Notes: a model not told the origin generated them from the letters alone. Shown: positions 8,430 through 17,331, counted from the first letter of the stretch. The stretch is 64,000 nucleotides of DNA from Brevundimonas basaltis (GCF_014202075.1 NZ_JACHFZ010000001.1:768998-832997), one strand, 5' to 3'. Numbers and translations: made by a program.

Positions 8430-9992
8430 ATGAATCGACGGCAACTGGGTCTGGGCGCGGCGGCGGCGGCCATCGCGTCGGCAAGCGGAGGGGTCGTGAT
8501 GGCCCAGACCCGCGATCCGGCCGCGGTCGCCTTCTATGACAGCTTCAACGATCAGCTGGCTCGTCTGCCCGCGACGATCCAGCCCGACGTGCGCGCCTTC
8601 TACGAAATGAACGGCTGGCGCCCGGTGTGGACCCCGGACCGCGTGCGGGCCCTGCGGAATGCCGCCGACCGCGCCGGCCGTCACGGTCTGTCGTCCGCCG
8701 ACTTCTTCGATTTCGAGGCCTTGGCCTCCATCCCGTCCGCGGCCGAGATGCGCACCACGGCCGCCGCCCTCGGCTACGGCCGGGTGTTGGCCGAGGGCCG
8801 GGTCCGGCCCGAGACGGTCGAAGACCTGTGGGAAATGCAGAAGAACCGGGTCGATCTGCCGCTCGGCCTCAACGATGCACTCGCCCGCAATCAGTTGCTG
8901 GACTGGTTCGAGGGACTGGCCCCGACCGATATCGGCTATTCCAACCTGTCAGCCGGATATGAGCGCTACCGCCGGATGATCCGCGAGGGCCGGAGCTGGC
9001 CGGTGTTCCGCGCCGGTCCGACCATCGAGCCGGGGACCAGCGACCCGCGCATCCCGGTATTAATCCAGCGTCTCATGGCCGAGGGCGACCTGTCCACGGC
9101 CGACGGCGCGCGCCTGGCCGGCGCGGGCAATTTCTACGGCCCCGAACTTGTGGAGGCCGTCAGGGGCTTCCAGGTCCGCCACGGCCTCGCCTCCGACGGC
9201 CGGATCGGGACGGGCACCCAGCGCTCGCTGTCCGCCTCGGCCGAGGACCGCGCCCGCCAGATCGCCCTCAACCTCGAGCGCCGGCGCTGGCTCAAGCGAG
9301 ATCTCGCGCCCGAACGGATCGAGGTCAACACCGCCGCCGCCATCATGGTCTACTGGAAGGACGGCAAACCGGTTCACTCGAACCGGGTCGTCGTCGGCAC
9401 GCCGTCGAACCAGACGCCCAGTCTCGAGAAGCAGTTCGCTTCGGTGGTCGCCAATCCGCCGTGGTATGTGCCCGCCTCGATCGCCCGGAACGAGATCCTG
9501 CCCAAGGGTCCCGGCTATCTGGCGGCCAACAATATGTACATCTCGAACGGCACGGTCATCCAGCGCGCCGGTCCGACCGCCGCTCTCGGCTATGTGAAGT
9601 TCGAGCTGCGCGACAGCTACGCCATCTTCCTGCACGACACCCCGACCAAATCAGCCTTCAACCTGGCCATGCGCCAGCGCAGCCACGGCTGCGTTCGGGT
9701 CCAGGACGCGGTCGAGTTCGCCCGCCTGCTGCTCTCGCCGGATCCGGCGCTGCTGGAGGCGTTCGACGCGGCTCAGGACAGCCGCGAGACCAAGCGCATC
9801 CAGACCGGCCGCGAAATCACCGTCCGTCTGCTGTACTGGACCGCCTTCGTCGATGGTCAGGGACGCGTCGCCTTCCGCGAGGACGTCTACGGCCGCGACG
9901 ACAAGCTGGCCGAGGCCCTTGGCATCGCCGTCAGCCTGCCCAAGGTGGTCGATGACGGCCGCGGCCGCGACGTCGACGACATCGGACCGTAG
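8430..9992 (+). CDS. L,D-transpeptidase with scaffold and peptidoglycan-binding domains (YcbB/LdtD type)
   Basis: A 520-residue periplasmic cell-wall enzyme expected to form 3-3 peptidoglycan cross-links. The N-terminus MNRRQLGLGAAAAAIA has a twin arginine and a signal peptide ending near VMAQT, so Tat export is possible. A YcbB-like scaffold region (about 45-200) precedes a peptidoglycan-binding repeat (about 225-270, YGPELVEAVRGFQVRHGL). The YkuD catalytic domain is at about 295-445, with SHGCVR carrying the nucleophile Cys421 and an upstream catalytic histidine in IFLHDTP. All catalytic residues are present. It converges with rcdA with only three bases between the stops. Confidence 0.93.
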   Translation: MNRRQLGLGAAAAAIASASGGVVMAQTRDPAAVAFYDSFNDQLARLPATIQPDVRAFYEMNGWRPVWTPDRVRALRNAADRAGRHGLSSADFFDFEALASIPSAAEMRTTAAALGYGRVLAEGRVRPETVEDLWEMQKNRVDLPLGLNDALARNQLLDWFEGLAPTDIGYSNLSAGYERYRRMIREGRSWPVFRAGPTIEPGTSDPRIPVLIQRLMAEGDLSTADGARLAGAGNFYGPELVEAVRGFQVRHGLASDGRIGTGTQRSLSASAEDRARQIALNLERRRWLKRDLAPERIEVNTAAAIMVYWKDGKPVHSNRVVVGTPSNQTPSLEKQFASVVANPPWYVPASIARNEILPKGPGYLAANNMYISNGTVIQRAGPTAALGYVKFELRDSYAIFLHDTPTKSAFNLAMRQRSHGCVRVQDAVEFARLLLSPDPALLEAFDAAQDSRETKRIQTGREITVRLLYWTAFVDGQGRVAFREDVYGRDDKLAEALGIAVSLPKVVDDGRGRDVDDIGP

Positions 9993-9995
9993 CCC

Positions 9996-10526
9996 TTAAT
10001 GGCGAAACGCCGCCGCCAGCCGGTCCAGCTGGCTCTGCACCGGATTGACCGCCTCTTCCTCCGGCGCGTCCAGATACATGCGCCGGTCGAGGTGCAGCAC
10101 CCGGTCATACAGCTTCTCGGCCCGGACCAGATATTCGATGAGGGCGATCGGCAATTCCGGATGGGTCGGCTCGGTCTCGATCTTGCGGCCGGCCAGACGA
10201 TACCGGGCCTCGCAGGCCGCCGTGGCCGTCATGTCGCCCTCGCGCACCGCCCGCTGGACCAGCAGCCAAGAGGCGATCTGCATCAACCGCGTGGTCAGCT
10301 TCATGCTCTCCCCGGCGTACGCCAGCGCCGTGGTCCGCGACAGCAGCTTGGATTCCCGCCGTCCGTCGCCATCCAGATAGGCCGCCGTCTCTTCGACCAG
10401 CTCCATCCCCTCACGAAACGTGCGGTCGAACAGCTCCGACCGGGCGAAGTCATCGACGACGGCCGCCCGGGTGCGTCCGGCGGATTGGATGAGGTCGTCG
10501 CTGGGCATCAAATCGATCTGACTCAT
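9996..10526 (-). CDS. rcdA: RcdA-like DUF1465 protein, CtrA-degradation adaptor
   Basis: A 176-residue helical protein of the DUF1465 family. The family hallmark is visible: a MELVEETAAYLDGDGR block followed by AYAGESMKLTTRLMQIASWLLVQRAV. In Caulobacter, RcdA works with CpdR and PopA to deliver CtrA and other substrates to ClpXP at the cell pole during the swarmer-to-stalked transition. The same role here is inferred from family membership. The start is ATG at 10526; a TTG two codons further up is possible but less likely. The C-terminus is variable, as in the family. Confidence 0.85.
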   Translation of the reverse strand: MSQIDLMPSDDLIQSAGRTRAAVVDDFARSELFDRTFREGMELVEETAAYLDGDGRRESKLLSRTTALAYAGESMKLTTRLMQIASWLLVQRAVREGDMTATAACEARYRLAGRKIETEPTHPELPIALIEYLVRAEKLYDRVLHLDRRMYLDAPEEEAVNPVQSQLDRLAAAFRH

Positions 10527-10619
10527 GGGCAAGGCGCATCCGTATCACGACCGGCACGGTTTCGCGCGGTGCATGAGCCGTCTGCAACGGCCATGCCAGC
10601 AGACCGGGTCACGGACATT

Positions 10620-10823
10620 TCAGGAGCGGAAGTTGAACATGGCGTCGGCGGCGTTGCGCTGGGACGACTTGCCGTCGATGGCGGCCTTTGACCGTGCGAT
10701 CTCCGCCTCCAGCCCGGCGATGCGTTCCTTGAGGTCTTCGACCGAATATCCGTCCAGATCCTCGCGCTGCAGGGCGATCAGCGGCGCGCCCCGCGCCGGA
10801 CGGGGCTCCAGATCCTCGAACAT
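10620..10823 (-). CDS. DUF1192 small protein
   Basis: A 67-residue protein starting MFEDLEPRP with a heptad-rich middle (VEDLKERIAGLEAEIARSKAAI) and an SSQRNAADAMF tail, the pattern of DUF1192, a small coiled-coil family in alphaproteobacteria with no proven function. An AAGGAGG Shine-Dalgarno six bases upstream fixes the ATG at 10823 rather than a TTG seven codons earlier. It is divergent from the oxidoreductase at 10905. Confidence 0.85.
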   Translation of the reverse strand: MFEDLEPRPARGAPLIALQREDLDGYSVEDLKERIAGLEAEIARSKAAIDGKSSQRNAADAMFNFRS

Positions 10824-10904
10824 CACCGCCTCCTTCTTGGCCAATCCACGGGCAAGCGCCTATCTGAACGCCCGGACACGGACGATTGCAAGGACGAGGA
10901 GCCG

Positions 10905-11873
10905 ATGCGGGCTGTCGAGATTACGGGCGGGTCGGGTCCCGCGGAGGCGCTGAGACTGGTCGACCGACCTGAGCCGGTCGCCGGTCCCGGCCAGATCCGC
11001 ATCCGCGTGCGCGCCGCCGGAGTGAACCGTCCCGACATCTTCCAGCGGCTCGGGCGGTACCCGCCCCCGCCCGGCGCTTCGAACATCCTCGGGCTCGAGG
11101 TCGCCGGCGAAGTGGATCAAATCGGCGCCGGCGTCACCCGCTGGGCGGTGGGCGATCGGGTCTGCGCCCTGCTCGGCGGCGGCGGCTATGCGGACTGCGC
11201 CTTGGTCGATGCTCGCCACGCCTTGCCCGTCCCCGACGGCCTCGACTTCGTTCAGGCCGCCGCCCTGCCCGAGACGGTCTGCACCGTCTTCGCCAACGTG
11301 TTCGAATCCGGCGCGCTCAAGGCCGGAGAGACCCTGCTGATACACGGCGCCACCAGCGGCATCGGCGTGACTGCTATCCAGATGGCCAGGGCGGCGGGGG
11401 CCTGCGTGGTCGCCACCTCCCGTGGCGCGGACAAGGCGGACGCCGCCCGGGCGCTCGGAGCTGACCTGAGCCTCGACGCCCTCACCGACGATCTGGAGGG
11501 AGCCATCGCAGCCTACGGCGGCGTCGACGTGGTGCTGGACATGGTCGGGGCGGACTACGCCGCGCTCAACCAGACGGCGCTGAAACCGTTCGGCCGCTGG
11601 GCGGTCATCGCTACCCTCTCAGGCGCACGAGCCGAGGTCGATCTGGCCCGACTGATGATGAAGCGGATCGTTCTGAGCGGCTCGACCCTGCGCGCCCGGC
11701 CCGCCGACGAAAAGGCGCGGCTGATCGCGGCTGTGGAGACGACCGTATGGCCTTGGGTCAGGGCCGGCCTCGTCCGGCCGCCGGTCGAGACCTTCCCGCT
11801 GGAACAGGCGTCGGCCGCCCACTTCAGGCTCGAGGCGGGCGGCCATGTCGGCAAGGTCGTGCTGACGACCTGA
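10905..11873 (+). CDS. NAD(P)H-quinone oxidoreductase, MDR/PIG3 type
   Basis: A 322-residue zinc-independent medium-chain dehydrogenase. The GroES-like N-terminal part carries AGVNRPDIFQRLGRYPPPPG, characteristic of the PIG3/zeta-crystallin branch. The Rossmann part has HGATSGIGVTAIQMA for NADPH binding. The likely reaction is NADPH-dependent reduction of quinones or alpha,beta-unsaturated carbonyls. The zinc-binding cysteines of alcohol dehydrogenases are missing. The stop abuts the convergent stop of the gene at 11874. The start is ATG at 10905. Confidence 0.92.
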   Translation: MRAVEITGGSGPAEALRLVDRPEPVAGPGQIRIRVRAAGVNRPDIFQRLGRYPPPPGASNILGLEVAGEVDQIGAGVTRWAVGDRVCALLGGGGYADCALVDARHALPVPDGLDFVQAAALPETVCTVFANVFESGALKAGETLLIHGATSGIGVTAIQMARAAGACVVATSRGADKADAARALGADLSLDALTDDLEGAIAAYGGVDVVLDMVGADYAALNQTALKPFGRWAVIATLSGARAEVDLARLMMKRIVLSGSTLRARPADEKARLIAAVETTVWPWVRAGLVRPPVETFPLEQASAAHFRLEAGGHVGKVVLTT

Positions 11874-12470
11874 CTACCAGCGATCATCCCGGTCGTACCG
11901 GTCCCGGCCCCCGCGTCCCACGGGACGGAGCGAGGAAATCCGGTCGTTCATGCCGTGCTGCTGCAGGTTCCACACATCGTCGCTGAAGGTCCGGCAGGTG
12001 CCGCGGAAATAAGCGTCCGTGCAGGCCTCCCAGGTTCCCCGGAACCGCATCGAACTGATGTTGTCGTTGAACTCCGTATTACGCAGGTTCGGCATCGCGC
12101 CCCGGAAACTGGTCGACGGGCCCCGGTAGAGGGCGTCCTTGTAAACCGTGATCTCGGCACGCCCGCCCCCCCAGCCGCCGCCGTTGTCCGGACGCCCACC
12201 GCCCTGACGGTCCTCATAGCTCCCGCGGACAGGGCCGCAGACCAGCAGACCGTTGTCGTTGCGGATTTCATAGGGGGTGCAGCGGTTCAGCTCGATCGAG
12301 GTGCCGCGGATATCGCCCCGCCGGTCACGGCAGTCGGCGTACAGGCGGCCCCGGTTGACGTATTCGCCGCTGCAGCTGTCGCGGTAGTCGCCGCGAGGGG
12401 CGACGCGCGGCGTCAGTTCCTGACCGGCGCCGGACATCATGGCGACGGCGGCGAGGGTTTCGATCAGCAT
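11874..12470 (-). CDS. Secreted CVNH-like plus beta/gamma-crystallin-like protein
   Basis: A 198-residue protein, ATG at 12470 with Shine-Dalgarno GGAGG five bases upstream. After a short hydrophobic leader, residues about 20-70 (YRDSCSGEYV, LYADCRDRRGD, TSIELNRC, GLLVC) match the cyanovirin-N homology pattern of paired cysteines around an S-E/D-L-N-x-C core. A Gly/Arg-rich linker of about 25 residues follows. The C-terminal part (AEITVYKDALYRGPSTSFRG, NISSMRFRGTWEACTD, NDRISSLRP) has the Greek-key signature of a beta/gamma-crystallin domain, which often binds calcium. The protein ends in a basic DRYDRDDRW tail. Roles in carbohydrate or calcium binding at the cell surface are inferred. Confidence 0.75.
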   Translation of the reverse strand: MLIETLAAVAMMSGAGQELTPRVAPRGDYRDSCSGEYVNRGRLYADCRDRRGDIRGTSIELNRCTPYEIRNDNGLLVCGPVRGSYEDRQGGGRPDNGGGWGGGRAEITVYKDALYRGPSTSFRGAMPNLRNTEFNDNISSMRFRGTWEACTDAYFRGTCRTFSDDVWNLQQHGMNDRISSLRPVGRGGRDRYDRDDRW

Positions 12471-12693
12471 GGTATCCTCCGGTTGGGTCAACGACGCACC
12501 ACGCGTCCGGACGACACTGTTCCGCCGCCAGGATGAACCTTGGCTGTATGGCGATGTCGGGTTTCGTTTTCTTTTGCCGCGAATGAGCTTATATCGAACA
12601 CATACGCGCCCGGCCGAAAGGTCGGGCGCCGTCGTATCCGGAACCCGCCAGGCCCCGTGTCGGGGCGGGCCAAGAACAGAAGCAAAGACGCTC

Positions 12694-13362
12694 ATGACCG
12701 ACATTCTGATGCCCAAGGCCACCGCGGTCTGGCTGGTCGACAACACCTCCCTCACCTTCGAGCAGATCGCTGATTTTTGCGGCCTGCATCCGCTGGAAGT
12801 GCGCGGCATCGCCGACGGCGACGTGGCGCGCGACATCCGCGGAGCCGACCCGCTGGTCAATGGTCAACTCACCCGCGAGGAACTGGACAAGGCCCAGAAC
12901 GACGACAGCTACCGCATGAAGGCCGTGGTCAGCCGCCACGCGGAACTGCTCAAGTCAGCCAAGCCGGCGCCGAAATACACGCCGGTGTCGCGCCGTCAGG
13001 ACCGGCCTGACGCCATCGCCTGGTTCGTGCGCAACCACCCCGAGGTGACCGACGCCCAGATCGCCAAGCTCCTCGGCACGACCAAATCGACCATCGAGAG
13101 CGTGCGCAGCCGCACGCACTGGAACAGCGCCAACATCAAACCGGTCGATCCGGTGACCCTTGGCCTGGTCGGCCAGCTGGCGCTCGATGAACTGGTGAAG
13201 AAGGCCGCCGACAAAAAGGCCAAGGACGACGCCAAGAAGGGCGGCGCCACCCTCCAGCCCGCCGACGCCGCCGAGCCGGCCGAACCGGAATTCGTGCCGG
13301 AGGCCCGCGAGCGCCGCGGGGCCGAACCGACCGCCGAGTCGGTGTTCGGTGCCAAGGACTGA
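12694..13362 (+). CDS. trcR: TrcR-type cell cycle transcriptional regulator (DUF1013)
   Basis: A 222-residue protein of the DUF1013 family, named TrcR in Caulobacter-group annotation. The conserved core has MPKATAVWLVDNTSLTFEQIADFCGLH and IAWFVRNHPEVTDAQIAKLLGTTKSTIESVR. Both segments look like helix-turn-helix units (IADFCGLHPLEV and IAKLLGTTKSTI). The tail is low-complexity Ala/Glu/Pro. The start is ATG at 12694. A terminator follows at 13372. Direct regulatory targets are not visible here. Confidence 0.87.
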   Translation: MTDILMPKATAVWLVDNTSLTFEQIADFCGLHPLEVRGIADGDVARDIRGADPLVNGQLTREELDKAQNDDSYRMKAVVSRHAELLKSAKPAPKYTPVSRRQDRPDAIAWFVRNHPEVTDAQIAKLLGTTKSTIESVRSRTHWNSANIKPVDPVTLGLVGQLALDELVKKAADKKAKDDAKKGGATLQPADAAEPAEPEFVPEARERRGAEPTAESVFGAKD

Positions 13363-13371
13363 CAAATCAGA

Positions 13372-13402
13372 ACGGCCCCGGATCGCTCCGGGGCCGTCTT
13401 TC
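13372..13402 (+). terminator. Rho-independent terminator after trcR
   Basis: ACGGCCCCGGA-tcgc-TCCGGGGCCGT followed by CTTTCT. It lies between convergent genes, so it may also serve the gene at 13422. The loop matches those of the hairpins at 58299 and 63921. Confidence 0.85.
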
Positions 13403-13421
13403 TGTCTGCGGGAGGCCGTCG

Positions 13422-13595
13422 CTAATGCGTTCGGGCCTCCAGGCTGGTGATCTGTTCCTTCAGCCGGAGCTTCTGCTGCTTGAGCTCCCTTACGCGAAGC
13501 GAGTCCGACGCCGGGTGGGTCATTTCGCGCCGGATGGTCTCATCCAGATTGCGATGACGGTTTCCCAGTTCGCGGATACGAGCTTCGATGGTCAT
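13422..13595 (-). CDS. DUF465 (YdcH-type) small protein
   Basis: A 57-residue coiled-coil protein, MTIEARIRELGNRHRNLDE then ELKQQKLRLKEQI, the DUF465 pattern. A GGAGG Shine-Dalgarno eight bases before the ATG at 13595 favours this start over an ATG five codons upstream. A second, divergent DUF465 gene is at 14841. Function unknown in the family. Confidence 0.82.
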   Translation of the reverse strand: MTIEARIRELGNRHRNLDETIRREMTHPASDSLRVRELKQQKLRLKEQITSLEARTH

Positions 13596-13693
13596 GGCTT
13601 GCGCCTCCATGTCTAAGGGACCACTAGATTGAGCGCCCGGCTGGACCAGCTGTGGAATCACTTTCCGGTGAAGCCGCTGACCGCCCGGACCTG

Positions 13694-14338
13694 ATGACCG
13701 TGGACCCGAATATGGCCGATGATGTGAACGGAGCCGTACGGAACCCGAGGCCGACCACGCCGTCCCGCTTGGTCGTCGGAATTTCCGGAGCATCCGGCGT
13801 GGCTTACGGAATCCGGGCGCTGGACGCCCTGCGCGAACTCGGCGTCGAGAGCCACCTTGTCGTGACCCGCGCCGCCCTGCTGACCCTGTCGCAGGAGACT
13901 GAATTATCCGCCGACGACCTGATGGGCCGCGCCGACGTGACGCACCGTCTGAACGATGTCGGCGCCTCGATCGCCTCCGGTTCCTTCCGGACCATGGGCA
14001 TGCTCGTGGCCCCCTGTTCCGTCCGGACCATGAGCGAGATCGCCACCGGTGTGACCTCGACCCTGCTGACCCGCGCCGCCGACGTCGTGCTCAAGGAGCG
14101 GCGGCCGTTGGTGCTGATGGTCCGCGAGACGCCGCTGCACCTCGGCCATCTGCGCACCATGACGGCCCTGACCGAAATGGGCGCGATCATCGCCCCGCCC
14201 CTGCCGGCCTTCTACGCCAGGCCCGCCTCGATCGAGGAGATGATCGACCAGTCGGTCGGGCGCGCTCTCGACCTGTTCGGACTGGAGTGGTCCAGCGTCC
14301 GGCGCTGGACCGGACTTAAGGGCGCAACCAGGGAATGA
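13694..14338 (+). CDS. ubiX: Flavin prenyltransferase UbiX
   Basis: Makes prenylated FMN, the cofactor of the decarboxylase UbiD, for ubiquinone synthesis. The flavoprotein fold is shown by VVGISGASGVAYGIRALDALREL at the N-terminus and LVLMVRETPLHLGHLRTM near the C-terminus, the conserved family blocks. About 214 residues from ATG 13694; an ATG at 13712 is equally possible because neither has a clear Shine-Dalgarno, and the first 35 residues are non-conserved. The stop overlaps the next start (ATGA at 14335). Confidence 0.93.
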   Translation: MTVDPNMADDVNGAVRNPRPTTPSRLVVGISGASGVAYGIRALDALRELGVESHLVVTRAALLTLSQETELSADDLMGRADVTHRLNDVGASIASGSFRTMGMLVAPCSVRTMSEIATGVTSTLLTRAADVVLKERRPLVLMVRETPLHLGHLRTMTALTEMGAIIAPPLPAFYARPASIEEMIDQSVGRALDLFGLEWSSVRRWTGLKGATRE

Positions 14339-14802
14339 GCGACCTGTGGAACTGGGCCGTGCGGGCTTACGGGACCGACGGCGTCCGGGAGGCCTGTCTG
14401 CATCTGCAGGACGCCGCCGGCCAGAGCGTGCCCCTGCTGCTTTGGGCCGCCTGGGCGGCGCGGACCGGGCGGGCGCCGGACGCCGACACGCTCGAGGCCG
14501 CCTGCGACATCGCCCGGGCCTGGCAGGAGACCGCCATCGCCCCGCTCCGGGACGTCCGGCGCGCGCTCAAGGGCCGCAACCCTGATCTGGAGGATGCCGG
14601 CCGCGAGGCGTTTCGCGCCCAGGTCAAGGCCGTGGAGCTGGAAGCGGAACGCCGTCTGCTACAGGCGCTGGAGGCGCTGACCCCGTCGCCGGGGAAAGCC
14701 CCGCGGCCCGTGCTGGACGCGCTGATCGCGGTGGCGCGGCAGTGGTCGCCGATGACGCCGCGTCCCGGCCTGACGGCCCTCGCCGAACGGCTTCCGGCGT
14801 GA
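14335..14802 (+). CDS. TIGR02444 family protein, unknown function
   Basis: A 155-residue alpha-helical protein with LWNWAVRAYG at the start and SVPLLLWAAWAARTGR after a HLQD segment, the signature of TIGR02444. It overlaps the ubiX stop by four bases (ATGA), so it is translationally coupled to ubiX. No catalytic motif was seen. A link to ubiquinone metabolism rests only on position. Confidence 0.85.
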   Translation: MSDLWNWAVRAYGTDGVREACLHLQDAAGQSVPLLLWAAWAARTGRAPDADTLEAACDIARAWQETAIAPLRDVRRALKGRNPDLEDAGREAFRAQVKAVELEAERRLLQALEALTPSPGKAPRPVLDALIAVARQWSPMTPRPGLTALAERLPA

Positions 14803-14840
14803 ACCACAGCGCGCTATAAGCCCGCCTCCGGGGCCCGACC

Positions 14841-15065
14841 ATGAACGACGACGATCCTTATCTGAGCGAGGAAGAGCAGGCGCTGCACGCCCGGCTCAAG
14901 GTGCTTCAGCAGGAGCACGCCGACCTCGACGCCTCGATCGAGGCGCTGATGCTCATGCCCGTGCCCGACCAGCTGATGGTGGCCCGGCTGAAGCGGAAGA
15001 AGCTGACCTTGCGGGACGAGATTGTGAAGATCGAGGCCATCGTGCTGCCCGACATCATCGCCTGA
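14841..15065 (+). CDS. DUF465 (YdcH-type) small protein
   Basis: A 74-residue helical protein with EEEQALHARLKVLQQEHADLD followed by VARLKRKKLTLRDEI, the DUF465 pattern of an antiparallel helical hairpin. It lies 38 bases after the TIGR02444 gene in the same direction and ends four bases from the convergent diguanylate cyclase. Family function unknown. Confidence 0.85.
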   Translation: MNDDDPYLSEEEQALHARLKVLQQEHADLDASIEALMLMPVPDQLMVARLKRKKLTLRDEIVKIEAIVLPDIIA

Positions 15066-15068
15066 GGG

Positions 15069-15632
15069 TCAGCGGCCCTTCTTTCTCACCCACATGGCGG
15101 CGTCGGCCTCGGCCAGCCAGACTTCCGGGTCGGTGTGGGCGGCGAAGGCGCGGACGCCGAACGAGCCGCCGAGACCGGCGGAGCGGCCCTTCCATTCGAA
15201 CGGTGCATCTTTCAGGGTCGCGGCCAGCTTGCGGGCCTTTTCCCGGCCCTCGTCGAGACCGGCGTTGAGCATCAACAGACCGAATTCGTCGCCGCCCAGC
15301 CGGCCGACGGCGTCCGATTCGCGCAAGTTGGCCCGCATCATCTCGGCCACATGGATCAGGGCCGCGTCGCCGGCGGCGTGACCAAGGCTGTCGTTGACCG
15401 CCTTGAAGCCGTCGAGGTCGAGGTAGAGCAGCACGGCCGGGACGTCGTGGCGCTGGCAGAAGGCCATGGCCCCCTTCATGGCGGCGACGAAGCCGCGGCG
15501 GTTCAGCGCCGGCGTCAGCACGTCGTGGTCCGCCGCCGCCTCGGCCGCCTCGGCGCGGCGGCGCAGGGCCTCGACCTCGGCGCGGAGCCGTTCGATCTCG
15601 GCGATGGGGTCGATGGCGGCCGCGTCGGTCAC
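15069..15632 (-). CDS. Small GGDEF diguanylate cyclase
   Basis: A 187-residue protein with an N-terminal coiled coil (EIERLRAEVEALRRRAEAAE) and one GGDEF domain (about 38-187). The active-site loop reads RLGGDEFGLL. The upstream RESD, five residues before GGDEF, is a complete RxxD inhibitory site, so the enzyme should make cyclic di-GMP and be product-inhibited. There is no sensor or membrane domain, so dimerisation through the coiled coil probably controls activity. The start is GTG at 15632. Confidence 0.9.
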   Translation of the reverse strand: MTDAAAIDPIAEIERLRAEVEALRRRAEAAEAAADHDVLTPALNRRGFVAAMKGAMAFCQRHDVPAVLLYLDLDGFKAVNDSLGHAAGDAALIHVAEMMRANLRESDAVGRLGGDEFGLLMLNAGLDEGREKARKLAATLKDAPFEWKGRSAGLGGSFGVRAFAAHTDPEVWLAEADAAMWVRKKGR

Positions 15633-15698
15633 AGGCGAATAGCGCTCCCTGACCGGCGACTCACCATGCTCCGGCCGACCCCGAGCCTAACGCCGTCG

Positions 15699-15712
15699 GT
15701 TGCGGGCGCAAC
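15699..15712. promoter_or_regulatory. Palindrome upstream of purE
   Basis: GTTGCG-gg-CGCAAC, 43 bases before the purE start, with a GANTC site (GAGTC, 15715-15719) beside it. It may be an operator or part of the promoter of purEK. Confidence 0.3.
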
Positions 15713-15754
15713 GCGAGTCCTGTATCGCGCCGCTTTCCCGCGAAAGAGGTCAGC

Positions 15755-16246
15755 ATGGCGACTCAGACCCCGCCGGTCGCGATCATCATGGGCAGCCGCT
15801 CGGACTGGCCGACGATGAAGCACGCCGCCGAGGCGCTGGACCGGCTCGGCGTGGGCTGGGAGGCGAAGGTCGTCAGCGCCCACCGCACCCCCAAACGCCT
15901 GTTCGATTTCGCCACGGGCGCGCGGGCCGCGGGCTACAAGGTGATCATCGCCGGCGCCGGCGGCGCGGCCCACCTGCCCGGCATGGCCGCCTCGATGACC
16001 GAACTCCCAGTGCTGGGCGTGCCGGTGGAGTCGAAGGCGCTCAAGGGCATGGACAGCCTGCTGTCGATCGCCCAGATGCCCGGCGGCGTGCCGGTCGCCA
16101 CCCTGGCCATCGGCGAGCCGGGAGCCAAGAACGCCGGCATTCTGGCGGCGCAGATTCTGGCCCTGTCGGACGAGGTGCTGGCCGGACGTCTGGCCGCCTT
16201 CCGCGAGGCCCAGACCGAGGCGGTCCACGAGACGGTCGAGGACTGA
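15755..16246 (+). CDS. purE: N5-carboxyaminoimidazole ribonucleotide mutase
   Basis: Class I PurE, 163 residues, which moves the carboxyl group of N5-CAIR to give CAIR in de novo purine synthesis. The substrate loop [12 protein letters not shown] and the [11 protein letters not shown] block with the catalytic histidine are present, as is [16 protein letters not shown]. The start is ATG at 15755 behind an AGAGG Shine-Dalgarno. Its stop is directly followed by purK, so the two are one operon. Confidence 0.97.
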   Translation: MATQTPPVAIIMGSRSDWPTMKHAAEALDRLGVGWEAKVVSAHRTPKRLFDFATGARAAGYKVIIAGAGGAAHLPGMAASMTELPVLGVPVESKALKGMDSLLSIAQMPGGVPVATLAIGEPGAKNAGILAAQILALSDEVLAGRLAAFREAQTEAVHETVED

Positions 16247-17323
16247 GTGACTCCCCTGCCCCCCGGATCGACCCTCGGCATCCTCGGCGGCGGACAGCTG
16301 GGCCGGATGCTCAGTCAGGCCGCATCGCGCCTCGGCTTCAACGTCGTTATCCTCGACCCGGAAGAAAACAGCCCGGCGGGCCGCGTGTCGCAGGGCCAGA
16401 TCGTCGCTGCCTATGACGACCCGACGGCGCTGACCGTGCTGGGCCGGGTGGCGCAGGCGGTGACCTTCGAGTTCGAGAACGTGCCGGCGGCCTCCGTGGC
16501 GACCCTGGCCGAGGCCGGCGCCCTCGTCGCGCCCGGCCCCAAGGCCCTGGCCGTGGCCCAGGACCGCGTCGACGAGAAGACCTTCCTCAACGGCGTCGGC
16601 GCGACCACCGTCGATTTCGTCGCTGTCGACAGCCTCGACGACCTGCTGGCGGGGTTGGAGCGTCTGGGCGCACCGGCCCTGCTGAAGACCCGCCGCGAGG
16701 GCTATGACGGCAAGGGCCAGATTTGGGTTCGTTCAGCGAAGATGGCCGCCGACGCCTGGCATGCGATCGGCGAACGCCCCGCCATCCTCGAGGCCCAGGC
16801 CGCCTTCAGCCGCGAGCTGTCGGTGATCGCCGCGCGGGGGCGGGACGGCAAGATCGCCGTCTATCCGATGGGCGAGAACATCCACAAAGGCGGCGTCCTC
16901 AAGACCACCCTCGCCCCCGCCGCTGTCGAGGCGAAGACGGAGAAGCGGGCCAAGGCCATCGCCAGGGCCATCCTCGAAGGCCTCGACTACGTCGGCGTGA
17001 TCGGCGTCGAACTGTTCGATCTCGGAGACGGCCGGCTGCTGGTCAACGAGATCGCGCCGCGGGTGCACAATACCGGACACTGGACCCAGGACGGCTGCGT
17101 CTGCGACCAGTTCGAACAGCATATCCGCGCCATCGCCGGCTGGCCGTTGGGCCCGACCACGGCCCACGCCAAGGTCGAGATGACCAATCTGCTGGGCGAC
17201 GAGGTCGAGCAGTGGAAGACGCTCTCGGCCAGGCCCGACATGCGCCTGCACCTCTACGGCAAGGCCGAGGCCCGCCCCGGCCGCAAGATGGGCCATGTGA
17301 ACCGGGTCAAGCCGCTGGGCTGA
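16247..17323 (+). CDS. purK: N5-carboxyaminoimidazole ribonucleotide synthase
   Basis: ATP-grasp enzyme of 358 residues that carboxylates AIR with bicarbonate and ATP, making the substrate of PurE. The N-terminal fold starts GILGGGQLGRMLSQAASRLG. The central ATP-grasp region has LLKTRREGYDGKGQ, and the C-terminal part has EIAPRVHNTGHWTQDG. The start is GTG at 16247, directly after the purE stop with no spacer, giving tight coupling. Confidence 0.96.
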   Translation: MTPLPPGSTLGILGGGQLGRMLSQAASRLGFNVVILDPEENSPAGRVSQGQIVAAYDDPTALTVLGRVAQAVTFEFENVPAASVATLAEAGALVAPGPKALAVAQDRVDEKTFLNGVGATTVDFVAVDSLDDLLAGLERLGAPALLKTRREGYDGKGQIWVRSAKMAADAWHAIGERPAILEAQAAFSRELSVIAARGRDGKIAVYPMGENIHKGGVLKTTLAPAAVEAKTEKRAKAIARAILEGLDYVGVIGVELFDLGDGRLLVNEIAPRVHNTGHWTQDGCVCDQFEQHIRAIAGWPLGPTTAHAKVEMTNLLGDEVEQWKTLSARPDMRLHLYGKAEARPGRKMGHVNRVKPLG

Positions 17324-17331
17324 GCCTCCGA

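Noticed and set aside
12471..12860. N-terminal extension of the CVNH/crystallin gene to 12860
   Set aside because: The extension crosses the trcR promoter and start on the other strand; the ATG at 12470 has a perfect GGAGG site and begins a leader peptide.
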